A stretch of DNA of 5,624 nt from assembly GCA_031288815.1 (NCBI GenBank), contig JAITQR010000006.1:1-5624 (forward strand), read 5' to 3'. The DNA comes from Treponema sp. Lineage in GTDB: Bacteria; Spirochaetota; Spirochaetia; Treponematales; Breznakiellaceae. How positions within the stretch are numbered: position 1 is the first letter of the stretch; each line of letters opens with the position of its first letter. The position numbers and the translations under genes are program-made. This document shows positions 5,491 through 5,624 of the stretch, piece after piece. Under the pieces are notes generated by a model. That model made no database searches. It was not told the origin of the DNA and worked only from the letters and a program-made list of their open reading frames with translations.

Positions 5491-5624
5491 CTAATCCAGA
5501 AATTCCTTCCGGTAGTTTACCTTGAAGGCTTCCCCCAAGATCCTCAGTTCCCGGTCGCCGATGCTGTTCAGGATCTGGCTGTTTTTGGTCTTGATGTAGA
5601 TGGAGGCGGCTTTCTCCACCGTTT
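5491..5624 (-). CDS. C-terminal fragment of an unrecognised protein
   Basis: A minus-strand frame enters from the right edge and runs 43 codons to a TAG (5493-5491). The fragment starts TVEKAASIYIKTKNSQ and ends EAFKVNYRKEFLD. Codon use is GC-rich at third positions and the composition (charged, with regularly spaced Ile and Leu) suggests a helical domain, so this is likely a real gene tail. I do not recognise the family from so short a piece. The esterase gene follows on the same strand but has its own promoter-like site about 400 bases later, so a shared transcript is doubtful. Confidence 0.6.
   Translation of the reverse strand, partial: TVEKAASIYIKTKNSQILNSIGDRELRILGEAFKVNYRKEFLD

Overview
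The window looks like chromosomal DNA of a GC-rich spirochaete, most likely a Treponema relative (termite-gut or free-living type). This rests on the overall look of the acetate kinase, which is a long form of about 445 residues, and on my recollection of Treponema intergenic repeats. It is an inference, not a measured placement. Coding regions are GC-rich, while the intergenic stretches are richer in short palindromes. No RNA gene, insertion sequence, transposase, integrase or CRISPR array is visible.

Layout: (1) Bases 1-160 hold the C-terminal end of an unrecognised plus-strand gene. (2) Bases 161-357 are non-coding and contain a perfect 13-bp hairpin with a short T-run, directly in front of the ribosome binding site of the next gene. 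(3) Bases 358-1563 encode a cytoplasmic serine hydrolase of the beta-lactamase/esterase family VIII type. (4) Bases 1564-1726 are a spacer with hairpins and an AT-rich promoter-like block. (5) Bases 1727-3064 encode acetate kinase (ackA), followed after 9 nt by a PfkB-family sugar/nucleoside kinase (3074-4162, TTG start); these two are almost certainly one transcript. (6) Bases 4316-5017 on the minus strand, convergent with the kinase pair, encode a small SGNH carbohydrate esterase (SASA/CE6-like) with its own strong Shine-Dalgarno and a plausible promoter. (7) Bases 5018-5490 are a gene-free stretch with two kinds of palindromic repeat. (8) Bases 5491-5624 on the minus strand hold the C-terminal end of another unrecognised gene.

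How the genes may work together: ackA makes ATP and acetate from acetyl phosphate, and the co-transcribed PfkB kinase would spend ATP to phosphorylate a sugar or nucleoside. The esterase would remove acetyl groups from carbohydrates inside the cell. A shared theme of carbohydrate and acetate metabolism is attractive, but only the ackA-kinase pair is supported by gene spacing.

The most notable non-coding signal is a pair of related repeats of about 105-115 bp in inverted orientation (4207-4320 and 5364-5466) bracketing the esterase gene. Each carries its own internal inverted repeat. A second, shorter palindromic repeat family occurs at 1569-1626 and 5269-5313. I see no convincing evidence of a new multi-gene system; the genes are otherwise ordinary housekeeping or metabolic types.
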